Origin: an uncultured Collinsella sp.
GTDB lineage: Bacteria; Actinomycetota; Coriobacteriia; Coriobacteriales; Coriobacteriaceae
DNA: 6,826 nt
Direction: 5' to 3'
Assembly: GCA_905199225.1 (NCBI GenBank)
Contig: CAJKFS010000064.1
Coordinates: 1 to 6,826 of the forward strand
How positions within the stretch are numbered: the first letter of the stretch is position 1; each line of letters starts with the position of its first letter. Shown one piece after another: positions 1 to 4,953 of this stretch. Position numbers and translations under genes: made by a program. Under the pieces are notes generated by a model. It did not search any database. It worked only from the letters and a program-made list of their open reading frames with translations, and was not told the origin of the DNA.

Positions 1-516
1 ATGGCAGCCGCATGGCTCAAAGCCCACGGCGTCGTCCCCGACAAAGTGGTCTCTTCGCCCTTAGGCCGAGCCATGGACACAGCTCAGCTCGTCGCATGCG
101 AGCTCCTCGGCCCGGACGCAGCAGCCGAGCCCTGCGAAGGCATTATCGAGCGCTGCTACGGCACCTTCGAAGAAGGCCCGCACGACGCGCTACCCACCGA
201 CGTCTGGGATCCGGGCGAGGACCTGGTCCCCTTCGGAGGAGAAGGAAGCCGCGCACTGCAAGAACGCATGGTAAGCACCCTCACTAATCTCATGGACTCC
301 GAGGGCATCGAAGCCCTCCTAGCAGTAAGCCACGGCAGCGCCAGCCGCCAATTCATTAAGGCTGCAGCCCCAGAGGGCTTCGAGCTTCCAACAAAACTCC
401 CCAACTGCGCCATCATGATCTTCAATTTCGATGAGGAAAAGCCACAAGCAGAAGGCGACACGCCCCAATGCAAGTTCACCCTCCAGCAAATAGTGGACCC
501 CCAACAAAGTATTTAG
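1..516 (+). CDS. Histidine phosphatase (phosphoglycerate mutase-like) family protein, 5' partial
   Basis: This is the C-terminal part (171 residues visible) of a histidine phosphatase superfamily protein, a cytoplasmic fold that removes or transfers phosphate through a phosphohistidine intermediate. Visible motifs are SSPLGRAMDTA (residues 18-28, the conserved SSPLxRAxxTA segment with its phosphate-binding Arg), an acidic segment ERCYGTFEE (50-58), and VSHGSASR (109-116), whose His111 matches the second catalytic histidine. The N-terminal RHG motif with the nucleophilic histidine is absent, so the gene must begin before the window. The ATG at base 1 is then probably an internal methionine, with perhaps 40 residues missing. 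Substrate cannot be assigned: members include phosphoglycerate mutases, cobalamin-pathway phosphatases and broad-specificity phosphatases. Codon use (AAA, CTA and TTA appear) is less biased than in the ribosomal genes downstream, so it is probably a separate transcription unit. The reading frame ends at TAG 514-516. Confidence 0.85.
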   Translation: MAAAWLKAHGVVPDKVVSSPLGRAMDTAQLVACELLGPDAAAEPCEGIIERCYGTFEEGPHDALPTDVWDPGEDLVPFGGEGSRALQERMVSTLTNLMDSEGIEALLAVSHGSASRQFIKAAAPEGFELPTKLPNCAIMIFNFDEEKPQAEGDTPQCKFTLQQIVDPQQSI

Positions 517-545
517 CTGAGCGAGCAGAGTTAAGCAGACATCAA

Positions 546-713
546 CGTGTCGTCTCCCGAGCACGGCGGAGGGTCGGAGAAATATATTAAGGTCATCGCG
601 AGTTCCGCACGCAAAGGAGAGCACTTAATGTGCTCTCCGTCTTGCGCAGGACTGTAGAGCAGGGACCTTAATATATTTCTCCGACCCTCCGCCGTGCCCA
701 GGAGACATCCACG
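546..713. repeat. Large inverted repeat with 33-base perfect arms and a nested hairpin
   Basis: Bases 561-593 and 665-697 are exact reverse complements over all 33 positions, separated by 71 bases. The symmetry continues outward with GTCTCC (552-557) against GGAGAC (701-706) and CGTG (546-549) against CACG (710-713). It continues inward with AGT/ACT (601-603/651-653), CGCAA/TTGCG (610-614/642-646) and GGAGAGCAC/GTGCTCTCC (616-624/630-638, loop TTAAT). Transcribed on either strand, the whole block would fold into one hairpin of roughly 60 base pairs, a likely RNase III substrate. No T-run follows either arm, so it is not a typical intrinsic terminator. No clear target-site duplication or transposase is visible. 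It could be a MITE-like palindromic repeat, a processing signal or a leader of the ribosomal transcript. The symmetry is seen directly; the function is unknown. Confidence 0.9.
628..657 (+). CDS. Possible 9-codon leader peptide (MCSPSCAGL)
   Basis: A short reading frame, ATG to TAG, encodes MCSPSCAGL. It is preceded by AAAGGAGAG (613-621 region), a good Shine-Dalgarno sequence at normal distance from the ATG. The start context GGAGAGCACTTAATG resembles those of rpsS (GGAGAAAGCACTTATG) and rplD (GGAGAACACTTAAATG) in this same window, which suggests a real translation start. Both the Shine-Dalgarno sequence and the start codon sit in the apical hairpin of the large inverted repeat (616-638), so the structure would limit initiation and a translating ribosome would open it. 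It is not recognisable as the start of S10 or any known protein. It could also be chance. No ribosome-profiling or conservation evidence is available here. Confidence 0.25.
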   Translation: MCSPSCAGL

Positions 714-755
714 CACTTTACCTGCGTAAACAATGTGAGTGAAATATGAATCTCG

Positions 756-781
756 ATGGATACGCCCGCAGCCGTGTATAC
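756..781 (+). promoter_or_regulatory. 26-base element, copy 1 (upstream of rplC)
   Basis: This segment matches 2621-2646, before rplB, at 23 of 26 positions. Both copies begin ATGGA, share ACGCCCG in the middle and end CCGTGTATAC. Positions 760-764 (ATACG) can pair with 773-777 (CGTGT) around an 8-base loop. The only stem difference between copies turns a C-G pair into a U-G pair, so the fold survives in both. The 3' end supplies TATACT (777-782), a fair -10 box, but no good -35 lies at normal spacing. The element could therefore be a weak promoter or, more likely given the stem, a protein-binding RNA or DNA site shared by two ribosomal transcripts. No identity to a known element is claimed. 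Confidence 0.5.
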
Positions 782-841
782 TAAACAGCTGTGTGAAACC
801 AGGGGAGTATTCTGGCTGGACAAAATGCCTGCTTAATAGGG

Positions 842-869
842 TTGTCAGGTAGTCCGGGCGAAATACAAG
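842..869 (+). promoter_or_regulatory. Candidate sigma-70-type promoter for the rplC operon
   Basis: TTGTCA (842-847) matches the -35 consensus at 5 of 6 positions, and TACAAG (864-869) matches the -10 consensus at 4 of 6, with a 16-base spacer. Transcription would start near 876 and give a leader of about 90 bases containing the hairpin at 894-945. An alternative is TATACT at 777-782, which has the better -10 but a poor -35. No experimental start is known, and a promoter further upstream could also serve the operon. Confidence 0.35.
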
Positions 870-893
870 GCTGGGGAGCACGTCGTGTAAGTA

Positions 894-945
894 GTGGTCC
901 TCTAGGGGCGTACGCTCGGTGGTGTACGCATTGTCCCAAGACCAC
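894..945 (+). promoter_or_regulatory. Leader hairpin immediately upstream of rplC
   Basis: GTGGTC (894-899) pairs with GACCAC (940-945), and inside it GCGTAC (908-913) pairs with GTACGC (924-929) around a 10-base loop. GGG (905-907) against CCC (935-937) can extend the inner helix. The structure ends 20 bases before the rplC start, which has only a weak Shine-Dalgarno sequence (GGGA, 955-958). A structured leader before the first gene of an S10-type operon recalls L4-mediated autoregulation in Escherichia coli, but the sequence is not the enterobacterial L4 leader. Any regulatory role is inference. Confidence 0.45.
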
Positions 946-965
946 GCGAGAGTTGGGATCATATC

Positions 966-1586
966 TTGATCAGCATGATTCTCGGCCGCAAGATTGGCAT
1001 GACCCAGGTTTGGGACGAGGACGACAACGTCGTTCCCGTCACGGTCATCCAGGCTGGCCCCTGCGCTGTCTCGCAGGTTAAAACTCAGGCAACTGACGGC
1101 TATGACGCCGTCCAGATCGGTTTCGGCGACATCAAGGCCAAGAACGTGAACAAGCCCATGGCTGGTCACTTCGCCAAGGCCGGCGTCGAGCCTGTCCGCT
1201 TCCTTCGTGAGGTCCGCGTCGAGAACGGCGAGGAGCACAAGGTCGGCGAGGTCGTCACCGTCGCTGATTTCGCTGATGTCGAGAAGGTCGACGTCATCGG
1301 TACCTCCAAGGGTAAGGGCTTCCAGGGTCGCATCAAGCGCTGGGGTCAGCGCCGCGGTCCTATGACGCATGGTTCTCACTTCCAGCGTCACCCCGGTTCT
1401 ATCGGTCAGTGCGCCTATCCTGCGCGCGTCCTCAAGGGCGTCAAGATGGCCGGTCACATGGGTAACGAGCGCGTTACCGTCAAGAACCTTTCCGTTGTCC
1501 GCATCGATGCCGAGCAGAACCTCATCTTGGTCAAGGGCGCTGTCCCGGGTGCCAAGAATGGTCTCGTCGCCATCCGTATGGCCTAA
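966..1586 (+). CDS. rplC: 50S ribosomal protein L3 (uL3)
   Basis: L3 is an early-assembling 50S protein. It binds near the 3' end of 23S rRNA and sends a long loop towards the peptidyl transferase centre. The 206-residue product shows the family N-terminus ILGRKIGMTQ (5-14), VIQAGPC (27-33), the central loop with KGKGFQG and RWGQRRGPMTHGSHFQRHPGSIG (115-147), and the C-terminal block KMAGHMGNERVTV (160-172) through LILVKGAVPGAKNG (186-199). The residue methylated as Gln150 in Escherichia coli aligns with His164 here. I chose the TTG at 966 because it gives four residues (MISM) before ILGRKIGMTQ, as in Bacillus L3 (MTKG). The in-frame ATG at 975 would give a protein three residues shorter. The Shine-Dalgarno sequence is weak. 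It is normally the second gene of the cluster, after rpsJ, but here follows a 449-base non-coding region. Identity is certain; the start is about 70% sure. Confidence 0.97.
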   Translation: MISMILGRKIGMTQVWDEDDNVVPVTVIQAGPCAVSQVKTQATDGYDAVQIGFGDIKAKNVNKPMAGHFAKAGVEPVRFLREVRVENGEEHKVGEVVTVADFADVEKVDVIGTSKGKGFQGRIKRWGQRRGPMTHGSHFQRHPGSIGQCAYPARVLKGVKMAGHMGNERVTVKNLSVVRIDAEQNLILVKGAVPGAKNGLVAIRMA

Positions 1587-1632
1587 GGGCCCAGCCCATT
1601 TAGCCCAGCGTCATACCAAGGAGAACACTTAA

Positions 1633-2259
1633 ATGGCAAAGTTTGAAGTAAAGAACAGCGAGGGCAAGAAGGTCGCCGAGGCCGAGCTCGCCGCTGAGGT
1701 GTACGGCATCGAGCCGAACATCCACGTTATGCACCACATCGTCAAGTGCCAGATGGCCTCTTGGCGTCAGGGCACCCAGTCTGCTAAGGGCCGCTCTGAG
1801 GTTTCCGGTGGCGGCAAGAAGCCTTGGCGTCAGAAGGGCACCGGCCGTGCCCGCCAGGGTTCCATCCGTGCTGCCCAGTGGCGTCACGGTGGCGTTGTCT
1901 TCGCCCCCAAGCCCCGTTCCTACGCTAAGCGTATGAACAACAAGGAGGTCAAGCTGGCTATGCGCTCTGCGCTGTCCGCCAAGCTGGCCGATGGCGAGCT
2001 CGTGCTCGTCGACGACTACGGCTTCGAGAAGCCTTCCACCAAGGCTGCCGTCGCCATGCTCAAGGCTCTCGGCCTTGAGGGCAAGCGTCTGACCATCATC
2101 GTTCGCGATGAGGACGTCAACGCCTACCTGTCGTTCCGCAACATTCCCAAGACGTTCATCATCACTGCCGACGAGGCCAACACCTATGATCTCGTCAACA
2201 ACAACGCTGTGCTGATGCCCGCCGACATCGCCGCTCACTTCGGGGAGGTGCTTGCATAA
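1633..2259 (+). CDS. rplD: 50S ribosomal protein L4 (uL4)
   Basis: L4 binds domain I of 23S rRNA, and its extended loop lines the constriction of the polypeptide exit tunnel. In Escherichia coli free L4 also represses its own S10 operon. The product has 208 residues, normal for the family. The tunnel loop is clear at about residues 45-95: RQGTQSAKGRSEVSGGGKKPW, then RQKGTGRARQGSIRAAQWRHGG and VFAPKPRSY. The C-terminal half is the globular alpha/beta domain (RNIPKTFIITADEANTYDLVNN and so on). The start ATG follows AAGGAGAACACTTAA, a strong Shine-Dalgarno sequence at good spacing, 46 bases after rplC. Its stop TAA directly abuts the rplW ATG, so the two are probably translationally coupled. If any protein of this cluster controls the structured leaders seen in the window, L4 is one candidate, but the sequence does not show that. 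Confidence 0.98.
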   Translation: MAKFEVKNSEGKKVAEAELAAEVYGIEPNIHVMHHIVKCQMASWRQGTQSAKGRSEVSGGGKKPWRQKGTGRARQGSIRAAQWRHGGVVFAPKPRSYAKRMNNKEVKLAMRSALSAKLADGELVLVDDYGFEKPSTKAAVAMLKALGLEGKRLTIIVRDEDVNAYLSFRNIPKTFIITADEANTYDLVNNNAVLMPADIAAHFGEVLA

Positions 2260-2547
2260 ATGACCGCCCACGAGATCATCATCCGTCCGATCGTGTCCGA
2301 GCGTTCCTTCTCCGGTATGGAGCTGAACAAGTACACGTTCGAGGTCGCCAAGGATGCTAACAAGTATCAGATCAAGGACGCTGTCGAGGAGATCTTCGGC
2401 GTCAAGGTCGTTCGCGTGAACACCCTGACGGTCAAGCCCAAGACCAAGCGCGTGCGCTATGTCGCCGGCAAGACCCGTTCTTGGAAGAAGGCCATCGTCA
2501 CGCTGGCCGAGGGCGACACCATCGAGGTCTTTGGCAACCAGGCCTAA
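2260..2547 (+). CDS. rplW: 50S ribosomal protein L23 (uL23)
   Basis: L23 sits at the mouth of the exit tunnel, where it contacts L29 and is a docking site for trigger factor and the signal recognition particle. The 95-residue product has the family blocks IIIRPIVSERS (6-16), KYTFEVAKDANKYQIKDAVEEIFGVKV (24-50), VNTL (53-56) and WKKAIVTLAEGDTIEVF (75-91). It lacks the long C-terminal extension of archaeal homologues, as expected for bacteria. The ATG begins immediately after the rplD stop (TAAATG), with GGGGAGGTG inside the end of rplD as the Shine-Dalgarno sequence. It is followed by a 179-base gap, unusual between rplW and rplB, so rplW may be the last gene of a first sub-transcript. Confidence 0.97.
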   Translation: MTAHEIIIRPIVSERSFSGMELNKYTFEVAKDANKYQIKDAVEEIFGVKVVRVNTLTVKPKTKRVRYVAGKTRSWKKAIVTLAEGDTIEVFGNQA

Positions 2548-2564
2548 GACTCGCTGCTGTTGAG

Positions 2565-2609
2565 TGAGCTCATGCCTCCCAAATAGGGGAGGCGGGAGCT
2601 CAAGGTTTT
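2565..2609 (+). promoter_or_regulatory. Two-step hairpin after rplW, possible weak terminator or attenuator
   Basis: TGAGCTC (2565-2571) pairs with GAGCTCA (2596-2602). After a 2x2 internal loop, GCCTCCC (2574-2580) pairs with GGGAGGC (2587-2593) around the loop AAATAG. The stem is strong and GC-rich. It is followed by AGGTTTT, with only four T, so termination would be partial at best. It lies 17 bases after the rplW stop and could protect the rplC-rplD-rplW mRNA from 3' decay, attenuate readthrough into rplB, or form part of the rplB leader. Confidence 0.45.
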
Positions 2610-2620
2610 GGGCGTATAAA

Positions 2621-2646
2621 ATGGACACGCCCGGAACCGTGTATAC
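2621..2646 (+). promoter_or_regulatory. 26-base element, copy 2 (upstream of rplB)
   Basis: This is the second copy of the element at 756-781 (23 of 26 identical). Here ACACG (2625-2629) pairs perfectly with CGTGT (2638-2642) around CCCGGAAC, and GGAC/GTCC (2623-2626/2647-2650) could close it. A competing hairpin is GGGCG/CGCCC (2610-2614/2628-2632), with TATAAA in its loop. TATAAA (2615-2620) could alternatively be a -10 box, but no -35 is visible at normal spacing. A common site before rplC and before rplB suggests one regulator acting on both halves of the cluster, which is inference. Confidence 0.5.
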
Positions 2647-2655
2647 GTCCGGTGT

Positions 2656-2723
2656 CATCGCACCCGAGGCAGAACCTCGAATCCCTGTCTGCGATGGCTA
2701 ACGGATTCCTATTGAAAGGGATT
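2656..2723 (+). promoter_or_regulatory. Possible pseudoknotted leader masking the rplB ribosome binding site
   Basis: CATCGCA (2656-2662) pairs with TGCGATG (2690-2696). Within it CGAGG (2665-2669) pairs with CCTCG (2675-2679) around CAGAA. The remaining loop sequence AATCCCT (2680-2686) is the exact complement of AGGGATT (2717-2723), which holds the rplB Shine-Dalgarno sequence (AAAGGG, 2715-2720). That would form an H-type pseudoknot hiding the ribosome binding site 4 bases before the start codon. This architecture is common in riboswitches and ribosomal protein autoregulatory leaders. The pairings are read directly from sequence; formation in the cell and any ligand are inference. Confidence 0.45.
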
Positions 2724-2726
2724 GTA

Positions 2727-3557
2727 ATGGCTGTAAAGCACCTTAAGCCGACCTCCGCTGGTAGGCGTTGGCAGACGATCTCCGACTTCTCCGAGATCAC
2801 CTGCACCAAGCCCGAGAAGTCTCTTCTCGAGCCCCTGCCCAAGAAGGCCGGTCGTAACAACAACGGCCGCATCACCACCCGCCACCAGGGCGGCGGCGTG
2901 AAGCGTCGTTACCGCGTGATCGACTTCAAGCGCAACAAGGACGGCGTGCCCGCCAAGGTTGCCACGATCGAGTACGATCCGAACCGTTCCGCTCGCATCG
3001 CTCTGCTGCACTATGCTGACGGTGAGAAGCGCTACATCCTGGCCCCCAAGGGCCTCGAGGTCGGTCAGACCATCATGTCCGGTTCTGACGCCGACATCAA
3101 GCCGGGCAACGCTCTGCCCCTCGCCGATATCCCCGTCGGTACGCTCATCCACGCCGTCGAGTTCCAGCCGGGCAAGGGCGCTGCTATCGCCCGTTCCGCC
3201 GGTAACTCCTGCCAGCTGATGGGTAAGGAGGGCAAGTACGCTATCGTCCGTATGCCTTCCTCCGAGATGCGCCGCATCCTCGTTACCTGCCGCGCCACCG
3301 TCGGTGAGGTCGGCAACGCCGATCACTCCAACATCGTCATCGGCAAGGCCGGCCGTAAGCGTCACATGAACGTGCGCCCGACCGTCCGCGGTACCGTCAT
3401 GAACCCTGTCGACCACCCGCACGGCGGTGGCGAGGGCAAGAACCACACCTCTGGTCGTCCCTCTGTTACCCCCTGGGGTAAGCCGACGAAGGGCCTTCGT
3501 ACGCGCAAGAAGAAGAAGGTCTCGAACCAGCACATCATTCGTCGCCGTAAGAAGTAA
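2727..3557 (+). CDS. rplB: 50S ribosomal protein L2 (uL2)
   Basis: L2 is among the largest and most conserved 50S proteins. It is needed for subunit association and for a functional peptidyl transferase centre. The 276-residue product begins MAVKHLKPTSAGRR and shows NNNGRITTRHQGGGVKRRYRVIDFKR (44-69, RNA-binding OB-like domain), a central SH3-like domain with GNALPLADIPVGTLIHAVE (127-145), and the C-terminal block MNPVDHPHGGGEG (225-237) followed by SGRPSVTPWGKPTKG. His230 corresponds to the functionally important His229 of Escherichia coli L2. The frame remains open upstream to a GTG at 2652, but the ATG at 2727 gives the standard N-terminus and follows AAAGGGATTGTA. The leader before it is structured, as described separately. 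Confidence 0.98.
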   Translation: MAVKHLKPTSAGRRWQTISDFSEITCTKPEKSLLEPLPKKAGRNNNGRITTRHQGGGVKRRYRVIDFKRNKDGVPAKVATIEYDPNRSARIALLHYADGEKRYILAPKGLEVGQTIMSGSDADIKPGNALPLADIPVGTLIHAVEFQPGKGAAIARSAGNSCQLMGKEGKYAIVRMPSSEMRRILVTCRATVGEVGNADHSNIVIGKAGRKRHMNVRPTVRGTVMNPVDHPHGGGEGKNHTSGRPSVTPWGKPTKGLRTRKKKKVSNQHIIRRRKK

Positions 3558-3589
3558 TTTCGGATACCGAGTTTTAGGAGAAAGCACTT

Positions 3590-3850
3590 ATGAGCAGAAG
3601 TCTCAAAAAGGGCCCGTTCGTGGAGACTCGCCTTCTCTCGCGTATCACCGCGATGAACGAGGCTGGCAAGAAGGACGTCGTGAAGACCTGGTCCCGCGCG
3701 TCCACCATCTTCCCCGAGATGGTTGGTCACACCATCGCCGTCCACGACGGCCGCAAGCATGTGCCCGTGTATGTTACCGAGTCCATGGTTGGTCACAAGC
3801 TCGGCGAGTTCGCGCCGACTCGTACGTTCCGTGGCCACAAGGCCAAATAG
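3590..3850 (+). CDS. rpsS: 30S ribosomal protein S19 (uS19)
   Basis: S19 is a small protein of the 30S head that pairs with S13 and contacts 16S rRNA near the A and P sites. The 86-residue product is of usual bacterial size (about 90) and starts MSRSLKKGPFV, followed by the diagnostic TWSRASTIFPEMVGHTIAVHDGRKHVPVYV and the C-terminal MVGHKLGEFAPTRTFRGH. The start ATG is preceded by TTTTAGGAGAAAGCACTT, a strong Shine-Dalgarno sequence, and lies 32 bases after the rplB stop. The order L2-S19-L22 is the conserved one. Nothing is unusual in the gene. Confidence 0.98.
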   Translation: MSRSLKKGPFVETRLLSRITAMNEAGKKDVVKTWSRASTIFPEMVGHTIAVHDGRKHVPVYVTESMVGHKLGEFAPTRTFRGHKAK

Positions 3851-3864
3851 GGGGTTAACCGTAA

Positions 3865-4236
3865 ATGGCAACTAAGTCTATTGAAACTGAGGCCACCGAG
3901 GTTCGCGCCGTCGCTAAGTACGTGCGTGTTTCCCCCAGCAAGGCCCGCCTGGTGGTCGATCTGATCCGCCGCAAGCCTGTCGCTCAGGCCTTCGACATCC
4001 TCCACTTCTGCGACCGCGCCGTCGCCGTGGATGTCGAGAAGGTTCTCCGTTCCGCCGTTGCGAACGCCGAGAACAACAACGGTCTGCGTGCCGACAACCT
4101 GGTTGTCGCCGCTGCCTATGTTGACGAGGGTCCGACGCTTAAGCGCATCCGTCCCCGCGCCAAGGGTTCCGCTTCTCGCATTCTGAAGCGTACTTCCCAC
4201 ATCACCGTCGTCGTTGCTCCTCGAAAGGAGGCGTAA
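3865..4236 (+). CDS. rplV: 50S ribosomal protein L22 (uL22)
   Basis: L22 contacts all 23S rRNA domains during assembly, and its long beta-hairpin reaches the exit-tunnel constriction opposite L4. In other bacteria, changes in that loop alter macrolide sensitivity and nascent-chain stalling. The product has 123 residues, about ten more than Escherichia coli L22, mainly from a short N-terminal extension (MATKSIETEATE). Family features are AKYVRVSPSKARLVVDLIR (17-35), the NAENNNGL helix end (68-74) and the tunnel hairpin GPTLKRIRPRAKGSASRILKRTSHITVVV (89-117), which looks intact. The start follows GGGGGTTAACCGTAA, 14 bases after rpsS. The end of the gene contains AAAGGAGG, the Shine-Dalgarno sequence for rpsC. 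Confidence 0.98.
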   Translation: MATKSIETEATEVRAVAKYVRVSPSKARLVVDLIRRKPVAQAFDILHFCDRAVAVDVEKVLRSAVANAENNNGLRADNLVVAAAYVDEGPTLKRIRPRAKGSASRILKRTSHITVVVAPRKEA

Positions 4237-4242
4237 AGCTGT

Positions 4243-4953
4243 ATGGGTCAGAAAGTCTACCCCACCGGCTTCCGTCTTGGCATCACCGAGAACTGGCGCT
4301 CCCGCTGGTTCGCAGAGAAGGATTACGCTAAGACCCTCGGTAACGATCTCGAGATCCGCAAGTACCTCGAGAAGCGTCTTTCCCGCGCAGCTGTCTCCCG
4401 CGTCGAGATCGAGCGCGCTGGCGACAAGGTGAAGGTCATCATCCTCACCGCTCGCCCCGGCGTTGTCATCGGTAAGAAGGGTGCCGAGATCGATACCCTC
4501 CGCACCGAGCTCGAGAAGGTCGCTGGCGTCTCCAAGGGCCAACTCTCCGTCGACGTTGTCGAGATCAAGCGCCCCGAGCTCGACGCCAACCTCGTTGCTC
4601 AGTCTATCGCCGAGCAGCTCGAGGGCCGCGTTGCCTTCCGTCGCGCTATGCGCAAGGCTGTCCAGTCTGCCCGCAAGGCCGGCGCTAAGGGCATCCGTAT
4701 CCAGTGCTCCGGTCGTCTCGGCGGTGCCGAGATGGGCCGTCGTGAGTGGTACCGCGAGGGTCGCGTGCCTCTGCACACCCTCCGTGCCAAGATCGACTAC
4801 GGCACGGCTGTCGCCAGCACCACCATGGGCGCTTGCGGCGTGAAGGTCTGGATCTACCTGGGCGAGAAGCTCCCGGGCCAGCCTGTTCCCAACCCTGCAC
4901 TCGAGGGCTCTTCCCGTCCTCGTCGTCGTAACTCCGAGAGGAGGGGTCAGTAG
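4243..4953 (+). CDS. rpsC: 30S ribosomal protein S3 (uS3)
   Basis: S3 sits at the mRNA entry channel of the 30S head with S4 and S5 and contributes to mRNA helicase activity. The 236-residue product starts MGQKVYPTGFRLGI, the usual family start. The type-II KH domain carries the GxxG loop in VVIGKKGAEIDTL (74-86). The C-terminal S3 domain is shown by GRLGGAEMGRREWYREGRVPLHTLRAKIDYG (157-187) and VKVWIYLGE (200-208). The tail after about residue 210 is basic and disordered (RPRRR at 225-229, then SERRGQ), as is common in S3. The Shine-Dalgarno sequence AAAGGAGG lies in the end of rplV, with a 6-base gap between the genes. The stop TAG shares its last base with the rplP GTG start. Confidence 0.98.
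   Translation: MGQKVYPTGFRLGITENWRSRWFAEKDYAKTLGNDLEIRKYLEKRLSRAAVSRVEIERAGDKVKVIILTARPGVVIGKKGAEIDTLRTELEKVAGVSKGQLSVDVVEIKRPELDANLVAQSIAEQLEGRVAFRRAMRKAVQSARKAGAKGIRIQCSGRLGGAEMGRREWYREGRVPLHTLRAKIDYGTAVASTTMGACGVKVWIYLGEKLPGQPVPNPALEGSSRPRRRNSERRGQ

Noticed and set aside
621..657. The short ORF as a remnant of rpsJ (S10)
   Set aside because: The peptide MCSPSCAGL shows no similarity to the S10 N-terminus as I know it; only the ribosome binding site context resembles that of ribosomal genes.
561..697. Inverted repeat as the ends of an insertion sequence
   Set aside because: Only 71 bases lie between the arms, with no transposase, and no convincing direct duplication flanks them. A non-autonomous MITE-like repeat remains possible and is listed as a finding.
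561..697. Inverted repeat as an intrinsic terminator for the phosphatase gene
   Set aside because: No T-run follows either arm; the AT-rich part of the stem lies inside the helix, not after it.
842..1081. Plus-strand ORF of 79 codons overlapping the start of rplC
   Set aside because: Its second half is an out-of-frame reading of rplC, and the first half crosses the candidate promoter and leader hairpin. No ribosome binding site or protein-like pattern is present.
531..1457. Long minus-strand ORF (308 codons) across the leader and rplC
   Set aside because: It runs antisense to an unmistakable L3 gene, has no recognisable motif, and is of the low-complexity Leu/Asp/Gly type produced opposite biased codons. 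The same applies to the long antisense frames at 1600-2658, 2709-3587 and 3793-4776.
2652..2726. GTG at 2652 as the start of a 301-residue L2
   Set aside because: L2 homologues begin at MAVKxxKPTSxGRR, which matches the ATG at 2727 with AAAGGG before it. The upstream residues are not family-like and overlap the structured leader.
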